Below, one piece after another: positions 31,800 to 43,450 of a stretch of 64,000 nucleotides of DNA (its first letter is position 1; the number at the start of each line of letters is the position of its first letter). This stretch comes from Amblyomma americanum. Taxonomy: Eukaryota > Arthropoda > Arachnida > Ixodida > Ixodidae. Under the pieces are notes generated by a model, which searched no databases, was not told the DNA's origin, and saw only the letters and a program-made list of their open reading frames with translations. The DNA lies in assembly GCF_052857255.1 (NCBI RefSeq), contig NC_135498.1, forward strand, positions 87,368,639 through 87,432,638, written 5' to 3'. The position numbers and the translations under genes are program-made.

Positions 31800-31890
31800 A
31801 GGGGAATATGTTTTCGGATAGGCCAGCCAAACGTAGGTCATATGTTACAAATTATACGTGTATACAAACAGAGCCAACTAAGCAGCTCTA
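31800..31890 (+). pseudogene. Pre-reverse-transcriptase linker remnant
   Basis: In one frame the sequence NMFSDRPAKRRSYVTNYTCI followed by QTEPTKQL and a stop matches the linker that leads into gypsy-type RT ('..DvFSdxPGxTxxxxHxIxTxxxxPi'). It lies downstream of integrase. The RT itself is absent; 31900-32267 is non-coding and A/T-rich before the 3' LTR. Confidence 0.5.
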
Positions 31891-32253
31891 GGTATTTATA
31901 GGATCTATCGTCGTTGTTGTTGTTATTGTTGATTTCTTGTTGTAGTTACTATTGTTATGTTATTATACAAGGGAGTGTGTTGTGGCCATTACCATGTTTA
32001 TTAAGGACACCGTACAGACAACGGCAGTGGTGTGTTAGTGTTCCGAAATTGCAATTTGGTGTGCTCTGTTAGTGGTGCACTTTTGGTGTGTGCTGGACAT
32101 CTGCAGTGTGTTGTGTGCTGGGTCCGGAATCGCCATAGAAGATAGTCGGTTGGCTGGATGGCTTGAACATTAGTATGACGTGAGCAGTTTTTCATGAAAA
32201 AACCTTTCAGAGAGGGGTCCTTGTCACATATAATAGGGTGCAAAAATAAAATT

Positions 32254-32267
32254 ATGAAGAAAAGAGT
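32254..32267 (+). promoter_or_regulatory. Polypurine tract
   Basis: The purine run gaagaaaagag immediately precedes the 3' LTR, as expected for the plus-strand primer of an LTR element. Confidence 0.5.
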
Positions 32268-33069
32268 TGTGAAGAAGACGATGTGGATTAACCTATGACT
32301 AAATAAGATGAAGAAGCATTCGGTGAGGTGGAGAGAGATGATTGGTGGTGAAGCATTCGGTTAGGGGGAGGGAGATGACTGGTGGAGAAGAGAAGACGAC
32401 GACAAGGCTTACGTGGACTAATGCCAAAGCTATAAAAGGGCGAGAGAGAGCGAGGCATGGGGGGGGGGGGGGAACAGAGAAGCGGAGGATCCGGCGGGTC
32501 AGGGACACTTCGACTAGAAGAGAGCGACGCCGGCTACTGCTCCGGTGAGCTCGCGTTCTACGGCTTCGCAACGTGAAGTTCCTGCCGTTCGTGAGCCCGT
32601 TCCGGGGAGTTAACGGGGGACGCTACCACCTGCTACGGCCACGGGTGTCTCCAGCGCGGTTGCCACCCATCCGGGTGGTGCCCCCAACAACACCGGCATG
32701 ACCTACACGGGCACTTGGACCGGGAGCTTATGCGACGCAGCCACCGACGCCTCCAGCGACGCCAGCCCAAGCACGTCGAACGCCGCCTCGACGCCGGCTT
32801 TTGGATCCATACAACGCCGCAGCCGCACCGAACCAGCCGGTGAGCCCGAACGCCGAACGCTAACAGCAGAACGCTAGTAGTAGACGCTCGTAGCAGTGTT
32901 GCCAGGTCGTGTGTATTTATAGTCTTTGTGTTTAGTGTTAGTTTAGTCAGTTTTGTATGCTAGTGTGTGTGTGTGTCACGTAGGGTGTATTAAATGTGCG
33001 TTGGTGTGGGTGCACCTGTCGCCTAGTCCATTCTTTCGGTCCGAGTGTTCTCTGGGGAGATCCGTGACA
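32268..33069 (+). repeat. 3' LTR
   Basis: It matches the 5' LTR throughout, with many substitutions and indels, and ends GTGACA. The TATAAAAGGG box is at 32431. A local duplication of the gaagcattcgg...gattggtgg segment (32311-32378) and a poly-G run (32459-32472) distinguish it from the 5' LTR. The divergence shows an old insertion. Confidence 0.8.
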
Positions 33070-34039
33070 CAAGCGCTTTCTTCGTTCTTGTCTGTCGTCG
33101 CTGCGCTGCTTTTTACTTCTTCAGTAAGCACTAACTCGCCCAGTTTTCAGTTCTTCGACGCTTTTTTTTTCCTTACATATTTGCTCTGGCAATGTTCGGA
33201 TTAGATGGAATTAAACAGCGCTGCGATGGTGAGTTGCATAGCTGTGCCTCCTGACTCTTGAATATTGCAAAATTGCTTCTCATTGGGCATTTTTCTTCTC
33301 TGCCTGATAATATTTGTTAGCGCATCGATGTGAGATTTTCCAAATTTCGTGAGCAGCCCACAGCATTGTGAGCAATCTACAGTTGCCGCGGTGAATTTTC
33401 TCTATTATATTGGCACTGTGGTTTGGAGGTCCACAATCAGACACTGTCTGCACGCTGGAACTGCCGGAACTGCCTAATCCACAATATCATTCTGAGCTGT
33501 CGGACTACCTGCCCCATTGTCCATGCCAAATTCGCGCAGAAACTGGGCCTGACAACTCACCGTCAAAATCCCGTCCCAATCAAACTTATGTTACAGTTGC
33601 ACGCATTGATCGAAGGAGGACTTCTGCAGTAGATAACGTCAGAGTTTGTGCTGACTCTTCGTTCTCCGGAGTCTTCTTGCCACAAGTCGAAAAAAGTTCT
33701 TTTTTATGCAAGCACTTCTTGCTCAGTTCACTAGAACCAACAATATGTGTTATGAACCGCAATTCCTACAGCAGAAAATGAAATAAATTTCTCCTTTATT
33801 AAGCTAAAACTTTGTTGTCTTTCATAAGCAGGAGTGGCCCAGCTGTTGTGCAAAAATTTTAGAAAGTCTCAATCGGCCGCTAATGCGTAGTATTTGCAGC
33901 CTTAGGTTCAGGTAAAATACCACACTAGCACCTGAGCACAAGTCTGGCTGACATAGCGACAGCTGCAGCAAGAGCGAAGAAACGGTATGCCGGTGGAGAG
34001 CGACATTCCGAATAACACTCTCATAACGGCTATCCTCAC
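33070..34039. other. No confident gene
   Basis: A cysteine-rich plus-strand stretch at 33450-33540 (CLIHNIILSCRTTCPIV) vaguely recalls a TIL-type inhibitor, and an AATAAA-like signal lies at 33782. Frames are broken and the evidence is too weak for a call. Confidence 0.3.
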
Positions 34040-34182
34040 CGTCCAGCCTCCGCCGTCTGTGTCCATGTCGCAGTACACTCTCTGTCCCCAGGGCCCAGCT
34101 GCGTCATGGAACAAGGTGTACACTCCACTCGTGGCGCCTCCGGCTCGCAGGATATCACCGCAGTGCTGGGGCTTAAACTCAA
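34040..34182 (-). CDS. Fibrinogen-related domain, first exon of the domain, intact
   Basis: The minus strand has an acceptor (ttcttgcag, exon from 34182). The exon encodes EFKPQHCGDILRAGGATSGV, then YTLFHDAAGPWGQRVYCDMD, and ends TDGGGWT at a GTGAGG donor (34039-34034). All hallmark residues are present: the first cysteine, V-Y-C-D-M-D and GGGWT. It is the same exon type as 2964-3105, with the same donor position, and it is better preserved. Downstream exons would lie below 34040, where the LTR element (28409-33069) begins about 1 kb away; none was found. It may be part of a functional tick ixoderin-like gene or a solitary exon copy. Confidence 0.78.
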
Positions 34183-35630
34183 CTGCAAGAACGAAAACAC
34201 AGAAAATCTTTTTTTTCCTTCGATACTACTTATGAGAACATGAACGCTGTCTGTGACAGGCTTCGCTGGCTTCTAGGCAGGATTGCTTTATATGTATTTT
34301 TATATTTCGTCAAGCTGAAGAGGCCGTGTCAGTGATAGAGAAAAGTCAATCGTGACCGTCTCTTGACGACGAGAGTCGAGGGAAAGATATCGTCAGCACT
34401 GTATGTAAAACAGTATTTCCTGCACTCTTATCTTTGCGTCACAGGTGAGATGGGCACCGACATATTCCCCCGAAATATTGGTATCGCAAACGAAGGAACG
34501 CCGTGCATGCACTACCAACATTCCACAAGTCATGGCAACCTCTGCTTTTCTTGCATATACTACCTAGAGAATGAGGTACCACCTCTTGTCCATCGACTAA
34601 TAGCGAAAGAAATGGACCCATTCGGCATTGCAACGCGTCTGCATTAAGGCACAGCTTTTTTTTATGGGGCTCCTTGTAAATTGAGTTTGGTCTTTGCAAG
34701 TTCAACAAAGTCCTTTCGATTACATGAGCGCTACTTAAGTCGAATCACGGGCTGTGCACGCTGAAGCTTCGCGGGTTTTATCGGCGTCTTCCAAAGAACG
34801 CCAGTCAGTGTACCTGAAGCTGTCTAGCGTTTTTGGAGGCTGACTGTGTGTGGTCAAAATGAAATTAAATACAGTTGAACCTTCCTAGAAGAAATAGAAA
34901 TATGTGCCAGTGTGTTTAATTGCATTTTGTCAAATATTGTTCTTTGCGAGGGAAAAATCAGCAAATTACTTCAACACCACCAAAATACCGTTTTGCTGCC
35001 GTTCTTTCAGCGTCTTACCGTGGACGGTATTTGAGTGAGATGAATTGGGCTTCACGTAAGCGTCGTTGGTGTCAGTGCGTTCTTAGCGATCCACCATATG
35101 AACGAACGTCCCTTTTTGGCCGTCTACTTTAATAGACCTTTTAATCTTGAGTACGATGTACGAAAATCTTTCAGCTGCCATCTAGATGCTACATTCATTG
35201 TAAAAATATCTAGACTGCAGCAAGCCGTTGTTGGCAGGGAAAAGAAGAAGTTGTGAGGGAATCCGCTTTCCTCTCCGTCGCCCTAGACGTCCCCCTCCTG
35301 AACTCTCTCCCTTCCGGCCTACCACGACCGTTCTCGTCCAGGCTTTCCTCGGAATACCATGCAGAGGAAGGGAAGGGTCACCAGCATCGCCCAGGATGAG
35401 TTTTCTACTTGAAGAAATGTACAATCCTTTCCCTCTTTTTCAAAGTAAACACAATATACCGCGTATTTGTCACATTCCTATCCGTTGGTAGATGATGATA
35501 TGATTTTTTATCGCACAAGGACATCTGTGGCCAGAGAGTACCATGACACAAGGTCTTTTGTCTACCCAAGGTGGGGTCAAAGATTCCAATACCAAAGTAT
35601 TTCAACGTAAAGAAGCCGAGTACTAGTCAG
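34183..35630. other. No recognisable gene
   Basis: It could contain upstream introns or exons of the minus-strand fibrinogen gene, but I see no signal peptide or coiled-coil exon. Open frames are short and unremarkable. Confidence 0.4.
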
Positions 35631-35637
35631 GAGAATG

Positions 35638-35752
35638 CCTGCACTGACTGCATCACCGGTGCGTACCAGGTGGCACTGGGGATCGTGCTCCGCACCTACA
35701 GTGTGCGAGGCGGGTGCTCAAACGACTAGGCCAGCTCTGTGGTCTCATCTGT
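35638..35752 (-). repeat. tRNA-derived SINE head
   Basis: Minus strand: box A within CTGGCCTAGTCGTTTGAGC, the stem-like CACCCGCCTCGCACACTG, then box B within GGAGCACGATCCCCAGTGCC. This is a well formed tRNA-like region typical of arthropod SINEs. Confidence 0.65.
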
Positions 35753-35763
35753 TGTTAGAGACA

Positions 35764-35766
<3 letters not shown>

Positions 35767-35853
<87 letters not shown>
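35767..35853 (+). repeat. (AT)n microsatellite, ~87 bp
   Basis: An uninterrupted alternating AT run. The length is likely polymorphic and may be affected by assembly. Confidence 0.97.
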
Positions 35854-35855
<2 letters not shown>

Positions 35856-35879
35856 CGTTAAAGTCATCCCCACCTAGTG

Positions 35880-36365
35880 TTCATCTTTGGCATACAAATC
35901 CCTCATTCGTCCGTTACTAGAATATGCTGTAATCATCTGGGACCCTTTCACGGTAACAAACATTCAGAAATCAGAGCGAATACAGCATAAAGTAGTTAGA
36001 TTTATTTTTAACTCATATGGCCGTGCATCTGTAAGTGAGCTCCTGATGTGAAGTGCTTTACCCCCAGTTGTTGAGCGTAATCGTGTTTGTCGATTAAAGC
36101 TTTTCTTTAAGCTCATGCACTAACAATAACCTCTTTGAACGCACGAAATAATTGCTTTAAATATTCTTTTTTTTTCGAGGACAATTACTGAATGGAATAA
36201 ACATAATAGCGAGACTGTTAATCATAATTCTTTATTGATGTTTGAAAAGTGCCTGCAAATGTTATGAAATTGAGTGTTGATATGCTTGTATAATGTTTTT
36301 TTACCATCCTGCTATGATCAGTACTAAATATCAGTATCTATAAATAAATAAAAATAATAAATAAA
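35880..36365 (+). pseudogene. LINE RT C-terminal fragment and 3' end (CR1/L2-like)
   Basis: The translation KSLIRPLLEYAVIIWDPFTV, then RIQHKVVRFIFNSYGRASV, matches the thumb of CR1/L2/Jockey-like RTs. A stop follows and then A/T-rich 3' sequence ending in (AAATAAT)-like units near 36345-36365, a LINE tail. It is strongly 5' truncated. Confidence 0.65.
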
Positions 36366-36952
36366 AAATTATGTCAGACATAAAGCAAAGTTCTAATTTT
36401 AACGTGGATACGTTCCTTGTAGCTGGCTTTAGACAAACACTGTTCTAGCGATACCGGCAGTTCTCCGTTCTTTCAGATCTCCTGAACTCCCGAGTCAGAA
36501 ACAACTTACACTTGTTGATAAGCATCCGAAGTAGACCAAAGGACGGCGGCGTGGTGCCCATTGCGTAGGCGAATGCGGCCAGGAAAAGTATACAGGGAAA
36601 CATGCCGAACATATTTTCGGGGTGCCTGCCGAAGAAAAGGAAAGTGCAAAAATGGCGAGAACAGTGAAAATGACCCCCATGTCTCGTCCGGCAGCTCGTG
36701 TTTTAACACTGTAAAACGGGAGCTCCGTTCCACCTAAACTCCTTGCTTGCTTTTTGTTCCGTCTTTTCAACCAGTTTTTGCTCAGATGACTAAAACAGGC
36801 TTTGATGTACGCGCCTCGAAATTACAAGTAAATCTTCTGCATTCACCTGATTTGTGATGATGCATCTCACGGGCATACCAGGGAAGCAAGCAAGCACAGC
36901 CACTTAAGCCACGGTAAAATATTCCCAGAGTCACACAGTGTTTTGGGGCATG

Positions 36953-37135
36953 CCGCAGTCGAGGGCTCCCTAATAATATCAACCCCTTGCGGATATTCAA
37001 CGTGAGCTGACTTCGCGCAGCACGTGGATGCTTTGTCCCTTCACCACCGTCGAAAGGCGGTTTCCGTAGTGGGGATTTGATACATTGGCCTGGTGCTTGG
37101 CAGCCAAATGCCACAGTCCTTAAGCCACCGGGGAG
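36953..37135 (-). repeat. tRNA-derived SINE, diverged
   Basis: Read on minus it has a B-box-like GTATCAAATCCCC, the body gaagtcagctcacgttgaat and a ggttgatattattaggg segment. It is clearly related to the Ruka-type copies but old. Confidence 0.55.
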
Positions 37136-37317
37136 CTTATGCAAGAAAGCAAATGTTCCGCAAACGCGCACACGGTTGCGAATTTGGTCAATAAGTTTGC
37201 TTTGTTATTGTGCCGTTTAGCTTAGTCTGATGTAATGGTTTCTTCAGTATTTAAGCGGGGAAACAAGTTACATACCATTTAAATACGTTCAGTGTTAGCT
37301 TCAAGAACAAACAGTCT

Positions 37318-37352
<35 letters not shown>

Positions 37353-37546
37353 TTCAGATACACACAGCGCCCTGAAACGGGCATTTTTGTAGGAGGTGGG
37401 GGGGGACAGAGATAAAAGGTGCAGGTAGCACAATTCAGCAACAATAAGTGTAACGCTATGTTCAAAAGATAACGCAAGATACACAACGTATTCAAACAAG
37501 AAAAAAATGTTCAAAACAACCTATATACAAGAACTGGATACAAAAA

Positions 37547-39300
37547 CTACAGTTTTGTATACAAAGCGTGCGAAGAAAATTTTACACACTTAGTAAACAA
37601 AAATTCGGCAAGAGCACCATGATTGCTAGAGGTCGGCACAGACACAATATGCTCCGGCAAAGCATTGCAATAATGAACTGTATTTGGGGAAAACGCATAT
37701 TTGAAAATGTTGATTCGACACTTGTATTCACGAACTTTTAATGAGTGATCTATTCTGGCGAATCTGTAGGTAGGATCAAGTATATATGTTTCTTTCCTTA
37801 TGCCCGTTGCACCTGAATAAATTTTATAGAATAGCTTTAGGCGTATGTATTGCCTACTTTCTTGCAGGAGGGGATAGCCCAGATTGATTATTATGTCAGA
37901 TGAGCTTTGGGTGAAATTAAAATTTGAGCAGACAAATCGCGCTGCACGCTTTTGTATGCGCTGTAAGTCGGCAATACATATTTCTGTGGCAGGATCCCAT
38001 GCCGAGCATCCGTATTCCAATATTGGGCGCACGTTTGAAAAGTAAACTGTTTCTTTTACTCTTGCAGGGGCTTGCTTGAAATTCCGTTTTAAGAAGTTAA
38101 GGACACGGACAGCCTTAGCTGCAATGTAGTCTATATGTTCATTCCAGGAGAAGGCATTCTAAAACAAAACACCTACGTACTCATAACTTGATTCTATCTA
38201 CAGATTTTCCCCTTCTGGCGAATATGTACTATGCAGGACATGATGTTTTTTTAGTAAACTGGACAAATTTGCATTTGGTAAGATTCAGTGTCATTTTCCA
38301 CATTCTGCGTCACAGTAACATAGAGTCGAGGTCACTGTGTAATTGTTCGCTATCATGTGAGCCATTAATTTCACGGTAAAGACAACAATCATCAGCACAC
38401 AATCTGATATGACACGATAAATGTTATCATACGTTAATAATAAATATCAAAAAAGAAGGGGCCCCTGGAAAGATCTCTGGGGGACACGTGAGAGGACTGC
38501 TTTATGCAATGAACTCCTTTCGTTAAGCACTACACACTGTTTTGGGTCAGTTAAATAGGCCTCAATCCAACGTAAAAGATCAGAGGGAAGATTCAGCGCA
38601 GACAATTTTACCATTAACAAATTATGTGCTGCAGAGTCAAACCCCTTCTGGAAATCTGAAAAGATACAATCTGCCTGCTTACCATTATTAATTGAAAGCG
38701 CTATGTCATGAGAAATCTCAATTAATTGGGTGTCGAAGAAAAGTTACCTCCTGAAACCATGCTGTGGTGGGCAGAAAAATTGTTTTTTTGGAGATCAGCC
38801 ACTCAGTTGGAGTAAATATTGTGTTCTAGTGCTTTGCATGAAACACTGGTAAGGGACACTGGTCTATAGTTCCTGGATTATTTTTTGTGAACACTTTTGA
38901 AAACAGGAACCACATTAGCAGTTTTCCAATCATCTGCTAAGGGACCGATATGAAATGATTTCTGAAAGAGAGTCATCAGGAATAGGACAATTGACGCGGC
39001 ACAGTTTTTTATTATGTAATTCGAAGTATGATCTGGACCGGGTGCAGAGTTCTCGTTCACTTTTCAGTAGTGTTGTTATGCCCTGTTCTGAAGAGGATAT
39101 TTCGTTCATTTGTGAAAAATTCTGCAGTGTTTGTATGCCACTAGCCTGGGGATTGCACTGTAAGTACACAGATTCGAAATAGCTATTAAACTGTTCAGCT
39201 TTTCCTTTCAGGTCTTCTACATAATTATTGTCAACTACAATATTCTGAATAGCATCCTTTGCTCCTTGCTTGTTTCTGACGTACATCCACACTTCTTTCG
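37547..39300 (-). pseudogene. LINE reverse transcriptase
   Basis: Starting at 39292: a pre-RT region (NNYVEDLKGKAEQFNSYFES), then ENSAPGPDHTSNYIIKNCAA (38878-39060, the 'kSAGPDgI' motif) and WKTANVVPVFKS. The palm motifs follow (see the parent element). The intact C-terminal frame 38032-37547 gives PILEYGCSAWDPATEICIAD and RIQKRAARFVCSNFNFTQSS. No continuous frame remains. Confidence 0.7.
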
Positions 39301-39679
39301 GGTTGGTCTTTAATTTTCACCCAGAACGCCCAGATAGGTACTTTCTGCCTTGAACATTTCATTTGCTATCTCTTTATTGAGTTCTTTCATCTTGCCACGC
39401 AGCTCAGGTTTCGGCGATTTGCAGTACAAGCGGTGCAAGCGGTGTCTCCTTTTTATCAAGGCCCGTACGTTCCTGTAAATTCAAGCCTTATCGGTACGGC
39501 GTCTGGAAGAGATAGCACGAGACGGTACCAACGACTTTGTTAGTGATAAAAGTTTGGTTTTCAGTAGATGCCACGCCGTGTTTACGTCAAGGAAAGACGT
39601 GCGTTGTCTAAAATCGGGCTGGAATGCGTCTAATTCTCTAGATAGTGAAGAGCAATCTGCTCGGTCACAGTGGAATACC

Positions 39680-40385
39680 AGTCACGGTGGCGGACAGCGG
39701 CGACGGCTTGCAATGCAAGGAAGGCTTGCAACAACAACTTCATGGTCACTTATACCGGGTATTAAATCTACAGAAGCAATAATCGTGCGGTCGGAGCAAA
39801 ACAATAAATCCAACAGAGTTGCACCAGTTGAGGTTATTCTCGTAGGACCTTCTACAAATTGAAACAGGGAATGCGCGTTGATCATTACAAGAAAGGCAGA
39901 GTAAACAGGCGAACGAGTGTTGATTGTCGGCCGAAGACAGAGCCAATCTATGTTCGGTAAGTTGAAATCACCGCCGAGAACAATACACGTTGCATTTAAG
40001 AATAATAATATAACGCTTAACTGGAATAAGGGTTGGAGAGTGTTGGAACCAGGTGGCGTGGCCTGTAAAATCCAAATGCCATCGAGGTACCATTGTTTAG
40101 AACAACCTTGAACCAGACTGCCTCATATGACTTGCTTTAGACATTAATATGTATGCTGCTCAAACTGCTCTCTACAATGACTAAAACACCACCGCCGTGT
40201 GCGTTACGGTCCTTTCAATAAACTGCGTAATTAGATGAAAATATCTAGTAGTCGCTTATAGTGCTGTCTAACCAGGATTCAGTACCCATAACTACGTGTG
40301 GGTTAACCAAATCTAAGAGTGCAGCAAAGTCATCATTTTTTGTTTTTAAGACTACAGCAATTGATGACAATAACCTTCAAGTCAT
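39680..40385 (-). pseudogene. LINE AP-endonuclease domain
   Basis: Minus-strand frames give LKVIVINCCSLKNKK near the start. They then give readable but interrupted MGTESWLDSTISDYSIFSSN and YAVYRKDRNAHGGGVLVIVE, the APE motifs of CR1/L2 elements. The end (39885-39682) reads QFVEGPTRITSTGATLLDLL and GISDHEVVVA, including the terminal S-D-H catalytic triad. Insertions and frame slips lie in between. Confidence 0.6.
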
Positions 40386-40479
40386 TTGCTGGCTGCAACC
40401 TTTTTACTGGAGCATTTCGTGGTGGCTCTTGGCCCATACTGGTTACTTTATCATTCGTACTGTCATAAATGAAAACTCC

Positions 40480-40990
40480 ATTTTACATGGTCAGCTTGTT
40501 AAAGTGCAATTTAAATGAGCCACTACGGTCGCGTGCTAACTGAAATAACATTTTTTTGGAGCAATTCTTACTTTTTTGAGTAATCTTGGGGGATAATAAA
40601 TTCTGTATTTTTAGTTTACGAGCATCATCAAGCACTCCGTGTTTGTGCTTAAATGAGAAGAATTTGACAATCAACGGCCGTGCCTTCTGGTTCGTGCTGT
40701 CCTAGCCGGTGCGCTCTTTCTATAAACTGCGAACTAACCGAAATGTTTAGTTTCTCTGAAGGAAATGAAACGACTGTTGCCTCTCATTCTGTCTATGTTT
40801 CTTCCTGTGCATCCGGAAGGCCATAGATTATTAAACCGTTCCTTCGTGACCTGTTATCCAGGTCATCTTGGCTATCCCGCAATGCCGCAACCGAAGAGAC
40901 TGCTGTATCAACACGTGTTGAAATATTTTCTACTGCGCAGCCGCCCATTTACTGCCTCTTAGTTTTTTGTATTGTTTTCTTGCTAAGGCA
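40480..40990 (-). pseudogene. LINE ORF1 (L1-like ORF1 type)
   Basis: The minus-strand translation contains ENISTRVDTAVSSVAALRDS, then DDLDNRSRRNGLIIYGLPDA, then FIERAHRLGQ, then LIVKFFSFKHKHGVLDDARK and FKLHFNKLTM. This is the coiled-coil end plus RRM-like domain ('LENRSRRNNLxxxGip...ERAHRlG...RPiivkF') of L1-type ORF1 proteins, which some CR1/L2 elements carry. Stops and slips separate the pieces; the open part is 40674-40483. Confidence 0.65.
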
Positions 40991-41194
40991 CTGTCTTCTT
41001 TATCCGTCAGCCCCGCTGTGGCTAACGCAGGGGATTAGCCGGAAAAAATGTCTAGTCACCATTACTGTCGCAGACACACCTCCAGCGCAGCGTGCTCTGA
41101 CCTGTCAAACTCTGCTGAACATCAAGGAACGTAGAGTAGAGCTCATAAGCAGAGCTGAGCATCTAGTGATGCAGAGCGCTAATTAGCAGCAAAA

Positions 41195-41497
41195 AAAAAT
41201 AAAAATGGTTTTTGGGAATAGCGCAGTATCTGTCACATCTCGGCGGACACCTGAACCGCGCCGTAACGAAAGGGATAAAGGAGAAGTAAAAGAAGGAAGG
41301 AAGGAAGAAGTGCCGTAGTGAAGGGCTCCGGAATAATTTCGACCACCTGGGGATCTTTAACCTGCACTGACATCGCAAAGCATACGGGCGCCATTGCGTT
41401 TCACATTCGTCGAAACGCCGCTGCCGAGGTCGGGTTCGAACCAGGGTACTCCATACCAGTAGCCGAGCACCCTAACTACTGAGCCACCACGGTGGGT
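41195..41497 (-). repeat. tRNA-derived SINE (Ruka-type), complete
   Basis: Minus strand: the head with box A (GTGGCTCAGTAGTTAGGGTG) and box B (GGTTCGAACCCGACC), then the body with gatgtcagtgcaggttaaag and the 3' segment ending gacagatactgcgctattcc, followed by an A-rich tail (plus strand aaaaaaaaataaaaatgg). It sits directly upstream of the minus-strand LINE. Confidence 0.85.
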
Positions 41498-41859
41498 AAT
41501 TAGAAGAAGCCTATATTGAAATTTAAAACCTGCATAAGATCGAAGATGAACTTATGTTCTGGCAGTCATCACATCAGATTGAGATTCCAAGCGCCCGAGA
41601 ATCCGTTGAAGGAAGAACCGGAGATCATAACCTGTAACAACCACGGAAAACTCCGCGATTACTTAACCTTAAGAAGTCGAAGGATATTTACACAAGTAGA
41701 TTTGAAAATTATTTTTCTAATATTTCTGAGACAAATATACCGATGCCGAGAATATTGTCGAAATTGAACCTTCAAGTGCGCAATATTTGTTTGGGTGCTG
41801 TAAAATTTTGTCCTTCACATGTTGTAAAAACTATGCCATTCTATAAACCTAATATTTAA

Positions 41860-43450
41860 ACTTTACACAAAGAAGTCTGCGGGACCTGATGGCATCCCGA
41901 ACTTGTTTTTTGTACGCTACTCATTATGAACATGTCGATACCTTGTTGTAATATTTCGCGTGTTTCTAGCTTCCTGTACAGTTCCTTCATCCTGGAAAAT
42001 GGCTCAAGTTGTCCCTTTATTCAAGAGCGGTGACAAGCAAACAATATCCAATTATAGACCAATCTATCTAGCCTCTCTTGCATGTAAAATTTTAGAGCAC
42101 ATCATCTACAAACACATTATGGAATACTTGAAATCACATCATTTATTAACGAATGCTCAGCATGGCTTCAAACGCGGTTTCAGCACTTTGGCACAACTTA
42201 ATGAATTCACTCATAATATTTGCAATAACCTGGATGCGGGCAATCAAATAGACGCAATATTCTTTGATTTTTCGAAGGCGTTCGATACAGTGATCCACTC
42301 GAAACTAGTGTATAAACTTAACGCCATCCTGAAAAACCCCCACCTTCTCAACTGGATTTCAAATTTTTTTTCTAATCGTTCTCAATTTGTGTCTTTCAAC
42401 GGAAGTAATTCTAGAATAGCAGACGTGCCCTCAGGAGTTCCACGTGGTTCTGTATTGGGTCCCTTGTTTTTCTTGATTTTTATTAACGACTTAGCTTGTG
42501 ACATCACCTCTAAACTACGTCTGTATGCTGATGACTGCGTGTTATATCACAAAATTACATGCCTCGATGACCACTTACACCTGAAGAAATCATTCTCAGA
42601 ATTTAGCTCTTGGCGCGACACATGGCAAATGACGATTAACATTCACTAAGAGAACAGCACCTCCCGTATTTACTTACAAAACAAACAATACCCCTATCCA
42701 GAGTGTGAATCAATACAAATACCTTGGTCTTCTTTTTACACCGAACATGTCATGGTCCAAACATGTAGATTTAATAACCTCAAAGGCACTTAAAAAGTTA
42801 GGATACCTGCATCGCGCAATAAAAGCTGCTCCTAGAGATAATAAAATACTAATGTGCAAGTCGCTAATCCGTCCGCTACTTGAATACGCCTCTCCTGTCT
42901 GGAACCCGCATAAACAACGCGGAATTAACCAAATCGAGGCAGTCCAGAAAAAAAAGCCGTTCGCTTATATACCACAGGTTTGATCGGGATTTCTCGCCTT
43001 ACGCAGCACTTTCATCACTGGGCCTGCAACTGCTCTCAGCTCGACGAAGGGCTGAGTCTTTAAAATTTCTGCATTGTATTGCTAACTCTTCTTGCCGGAC
43101 CTCTTCAAATGATTATCTAATCCCAGCTATACCATCTAAAACTAGAAGTCACCACAGCCTAAATATCACTCCTTATTTTGCCCGTACGAACACATTTATG
43201 TAAAGTTTCTTTCTGGAATTCTGGAATTCTTTACCTGGTTGTACGCTCTCCCTTCCCTTAAACTGTTTTTAGAGGCTATTGAATAGTATTGCCTTTTCTG
43301 CATATGTTTTTTTTCTCTACTCACAATGTCTCTGCTGCTCGCCATTGTTGTGCTCCTTGTTTCTCTACGTGGTTTTGTTTACACACACCCCTGCAATAGC
43401 CCAATAGGGCTGCAGTATGTACAAAAAAATTCAAAAATAAGCAAATAAAA
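41860..43450 (+). mobile_element. CR1/L2-like LINE, 5' truncated
   Basis: RT motifs run from about 41870: KKSAGPDGIPNLFF, then a slip into the frame 41960-42649 with SSWKMAQVVPLFKSGDKQTI, SNYRPIYLASLACKILE, FDFSKAFDTVIHSKLVYKL, GVPRGSVLGPLFFLIFINDL and the catalytic RLYADDCVLYHKI. A stop and further slips separate the next parts (42705-42983: YKYLGLLFTPNMSWSKHVD, LIRPLLEYASPVWNPHK; then to 43203). The 3' end has gggctgcagtatgtacaaaa and A-rich units, typical of arthropod CR1/L2 tails. The YADD box is intact but the protein is broken. Confidence 0.8.

Larger units (their letters stand above)
28409..33069 (+). mobile_element. Ty3/gypsy-type LTR retrotransposon lacking RT/RNase H
   Basis: Two direct long terminal repeats (28409-29146 and 32268-33069) bound gag, zinc-knuckle, protease, integrase and a lead-in to RT. 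The internal region is only about 3.1 kb. No RT or RNase H catalytic motifs are present anywhere in it. The order, protease then integrase then the pre-RT linker, is not the standard Ty3/gypsy order (PR-RT-RH-IN). It matches the order described for Gmr1-like elements. Several frameshifts and stops are present. I found no matching 4-5 bp target duplication. Confidence 0.75.
37317..41190 (-). mobile_element. CR1/L2-like LINE, nearly full length but decayed
   Basis: On the minus strand from 41190 down: a leader, ORF1 (about 40990-40480), endonuclease (about 40380-39680), RT (about 39300-38050) and the C-terminal thumb (38032-37547), then a (TTTA)n-type tail on plus at 37317-37354. All parts are in the order expected for one element of about 3.9 kb. 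Many stops and frame slips are present. The RT palm is readable: DFQKGFDSAAHNLLMVKL, then RVPQRSFQGPLLF, and the catalytic box as RLCADDCCLYREI in another frame. Confidence 0.75.

Noticed and set aside
33450..33800. Cysteine-rich plus-strand stretch reminiscent of a TIL-type protease inhibitor, followed by an AATAAA
   Set aside because: The cysteine spacing fits only partly, the frame is broken and the remaining cysteines of the domain are not in order.
34363..34647. Plus-strand frame of 94 codons with several cysteines near an AG/GT
   Set aside because: No recognised domain, and the opposite strand is equally open; the support is insufficient.
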